NCBI GenBank assembly: GCA_023420745.1
Contig: JAEZVQ010000122.1
Coordinates: forward strand, 1-7,180
Direction: 5' to 3'
Source of the DNA: Actinomycetes bacterium
Lineage (GTDB): Bacteria; Actinomycetota; Actinomycetes; Actinomycetales; Actinomycetaceae
Length of the DNA stretch: 7,180 nt
Shown here: one piece after another, positions 6,168 through 7,180 of the stretch
Numbering within the stretch: the first letter of the stretch is position 1
How the letters are laid out: every line of letters begins with the position of its first letter
Notes under the pieces: generated by a model
What the model was told of the DNA's origin: nothing
Databases searched by the model: none
Seen by the model: the letters and a program-made list of their open reading frames with translations, nothing else
Made by a program: the position numbers and the translations under genes

Positions 6168-7180
6168 TCAGTTGAGCTCCTCAAACTTACGAGCCCATGC
6201 CGAGACCACCGGGTTCGCGTCAGCGAGCATGATGGCAAAACGGTCGTTGGCAATCTCGACCACCTCGGCAAGTGCCACGAGACGCTCCTGGCGATCCGAG
6301 TTTTCGAGACGTCGCACACCGTCGCTAATGATCTGCTGGCGCGAATCCATCCGCCCGAGACAGGCAACGAACGGGAACGCAAACCTCTCGCGGTAGCGCT
6401 CGCACAGTTCGCGAATCTGAGTCGCTTCCACGTCATCGATGTGGTCGAGTGCGAGGGAACCGCCGTCGCGCGATACGCCTCGCACCTCGTCAGTGTCGTC
6501 GAGCAGCAGCGTCGCCATGTCGGGATAGTCGCAAATCAGGCGCATCTGCTCGTCGGGATCGGCGGTGAGGACAGCTTCCTGGATGGAGACACGCAGCGCC
6601 GTGACGGTATCGAACGGGCGTGCCTCCCACGCGCGTTCAAGCGGCCAGCGTTCGTGATTGAACAGCGGTGTGAAGGTAGCGATGAAACTGTCGCGATCCA
6701 TCGCGTTGACGTCGTCGAGACTGAGGGCATGCCCAGTGGCTGAGGTCGTAACGTCGCGACCGGATTGGCGACCGATGTGGAAGAACACGAAGTTCAACAC
6801 GATCGCGGTGACAGATCCGAGGGTCACGCCGGAGGCGAAGAAAATCTGCGCCCAGGACGGGAACACCGCGGCAATCCCCGGTTTGAACGACACCAGCATC
6901 GCCAGCCCCAGCGAGGTCGTCACAATCACCGCATTCCGGGTGTCGTGGAGGTCAACTTTCGACAGCATCTGAATACCAACCAGGGCAACATTGGCAAATA
7001 GCGCAAGGGAAGCGCCGCCGAGAACAGGACCGGGAATCGAGGCAACAACCGCCCCGGCTTTGGGAATCACCCCGATGACGATCATCAGCACGCCAGCTGC
7101 GGCAACCACCCACCGCGACTTGACGCGCGTCAACCGCACCAGACCGACATTTTGGGCAAAACACGTGTACGGGAAGGAGT
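6168..7180 (-). CDS. NCS2 nucleobase (urate/xanthine-type) permease fused to a UraD-like domain, 5' end beyond window
   Basis: The gene is cut by the right edge: the frame is open to base 7180, so the GTG at 7139 is an internal valine and not the start. The first readable residues, SFPYTCFAQNVGLVRLT, carry the NCS2/NAT signature Q-N-x-G-x4-T (7128-7154) of purine permeases such as PbuX and UacT. About four further membrane segments follow, to roughly base 6761, including the conserved IPGPVLGGASL stretch. A polar linker leads to an OHCU-decarboxylase (UraD) domain at about 6225-6701: an ERAWEARPF segment, FAFPFVACLGR, and an LEN...ALAEVVEIANDRF end, all family landmarks. UraD normally decarboxylates OHCU to S-allantoin in urate breakdown. 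Here the HPDLAG catalytic loop reads YPDMAT (Tyr for His, codon 6525-6527), and the S-x2-E-Q motif appears as S-x2-G-G, while the late Arg is kept. Uptake of xanthine or urate is inferred; decarboxylase activity is doubtful. The gene converges on rlmC, with stop codons five bases apart. Confidence 0.88.
   Translation of the reverse strand, partial: SFPYTCFAQNVGLVRLTRVKSRWVVAAAGVLMIVIGVIPKAGAVVASIPGPVLGGASLALFANVALVGIQMLSKVDLHDTRNAVIVTTSLGLAMLVSFKPGIAAVFPSWAQIFFASGVTLGSVTAIVLNFVFFHIGRQSGRDVTTSATGHALSLDDVNAMDRDSFIATFTPLFNHERWPLERAWEARPFDTVTALRVSIQEAVLTADPDEQMRLICDYPDMATLLLDDTDEVRGVSRDGGSLALDHIDDVEATQIRELCERYRERFAFPFVACLGRMDSRQQIISDGVRRLENSDRQERLVALAEVVEIANDRFAIMLADANPVVSAWARKFEELN

Noticed and set aside
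6111..6743. A 210-codon plus-strand frame opposite the UraD-like domain
   Set aside because: It overlaps the end of rlmC and is fully antisense to the domain-bearing minus-strand gene. No domain is visible.
7137..7139. GTG 7139 as the start of a 323-residue minus-strand protein
   Set aside because: The frame continues unbroken to the window edge, and the residues before it (SFPYTCFAQNVGL) are conserved NCS2 permease sequence, so the gene is truncated by the window.

Overview
The window looks like ordinary chromosomal DNA from a high-GC Gram-positive bacterium (Actinomycetota). The evidence is GC-rich third codon positions, GTG start codons, a Cmk-Der fusion protein of the kind known from Actinomyces/Bifidobacterium-type actinobacteria, and a Der half that closely resembles the mycobacterial protein. 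I cannot name the genus. There is no sign of an insertion sequence, prophage, CRISPR array or plasmid function.

Layout, left to right. Bases 1-86 may hold the last codons of an upstream gene. Bases 169-2397 encode a 742-residue fusion of cytidylate kinase and the two-domain ribosome-assembly GTPase Der. The gap 2398-2720 holds a strong imperfect hairpin just after the Der stop codon, then a free-standing tRNA-Pro(GGG) gene with a candidate promoter and its own terminator-like hairpin. Bases 2721-3653 encode a ten-helix RarD-type EamA transporter. After a short gap with an extended -10 promoter candidate, a two-gene unit follows: a GT4 glycosyltransferase (3770-4942) and an Fe-S-dependent 23S rRNA m5U methyltransferase of the RlmC type (4939-6162), overlapping by four bases. 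Converging on it from the right edge, on the minus strand, is the 3' part of an NCS2 nucleobase permease (xanthine/urate type) fused to an OHCU-decarboxylase (UraD-like) domain. It ends only five bases from the rlmC stop codon and continues past the window.

Two genes and the tRNA serve translation: Der (50S assembly), RlmC (23S rRNA modification) and tRNA-Pro. Cytidylate kinase feeds pyrimidine nucleotide pools. The transporter, glycosyltransferase and permease fusion have no evident functional link to these.

The point most worth a second look is the permease fusion. Its UraD-like domain is recognisable along its whole length, but the catalytic His and Glu of the family appear replaced (by Tyr and Gly), which suggests a pseudoenzyme or a repurposed domain. 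I did not find a clearly new multi-gene system here.
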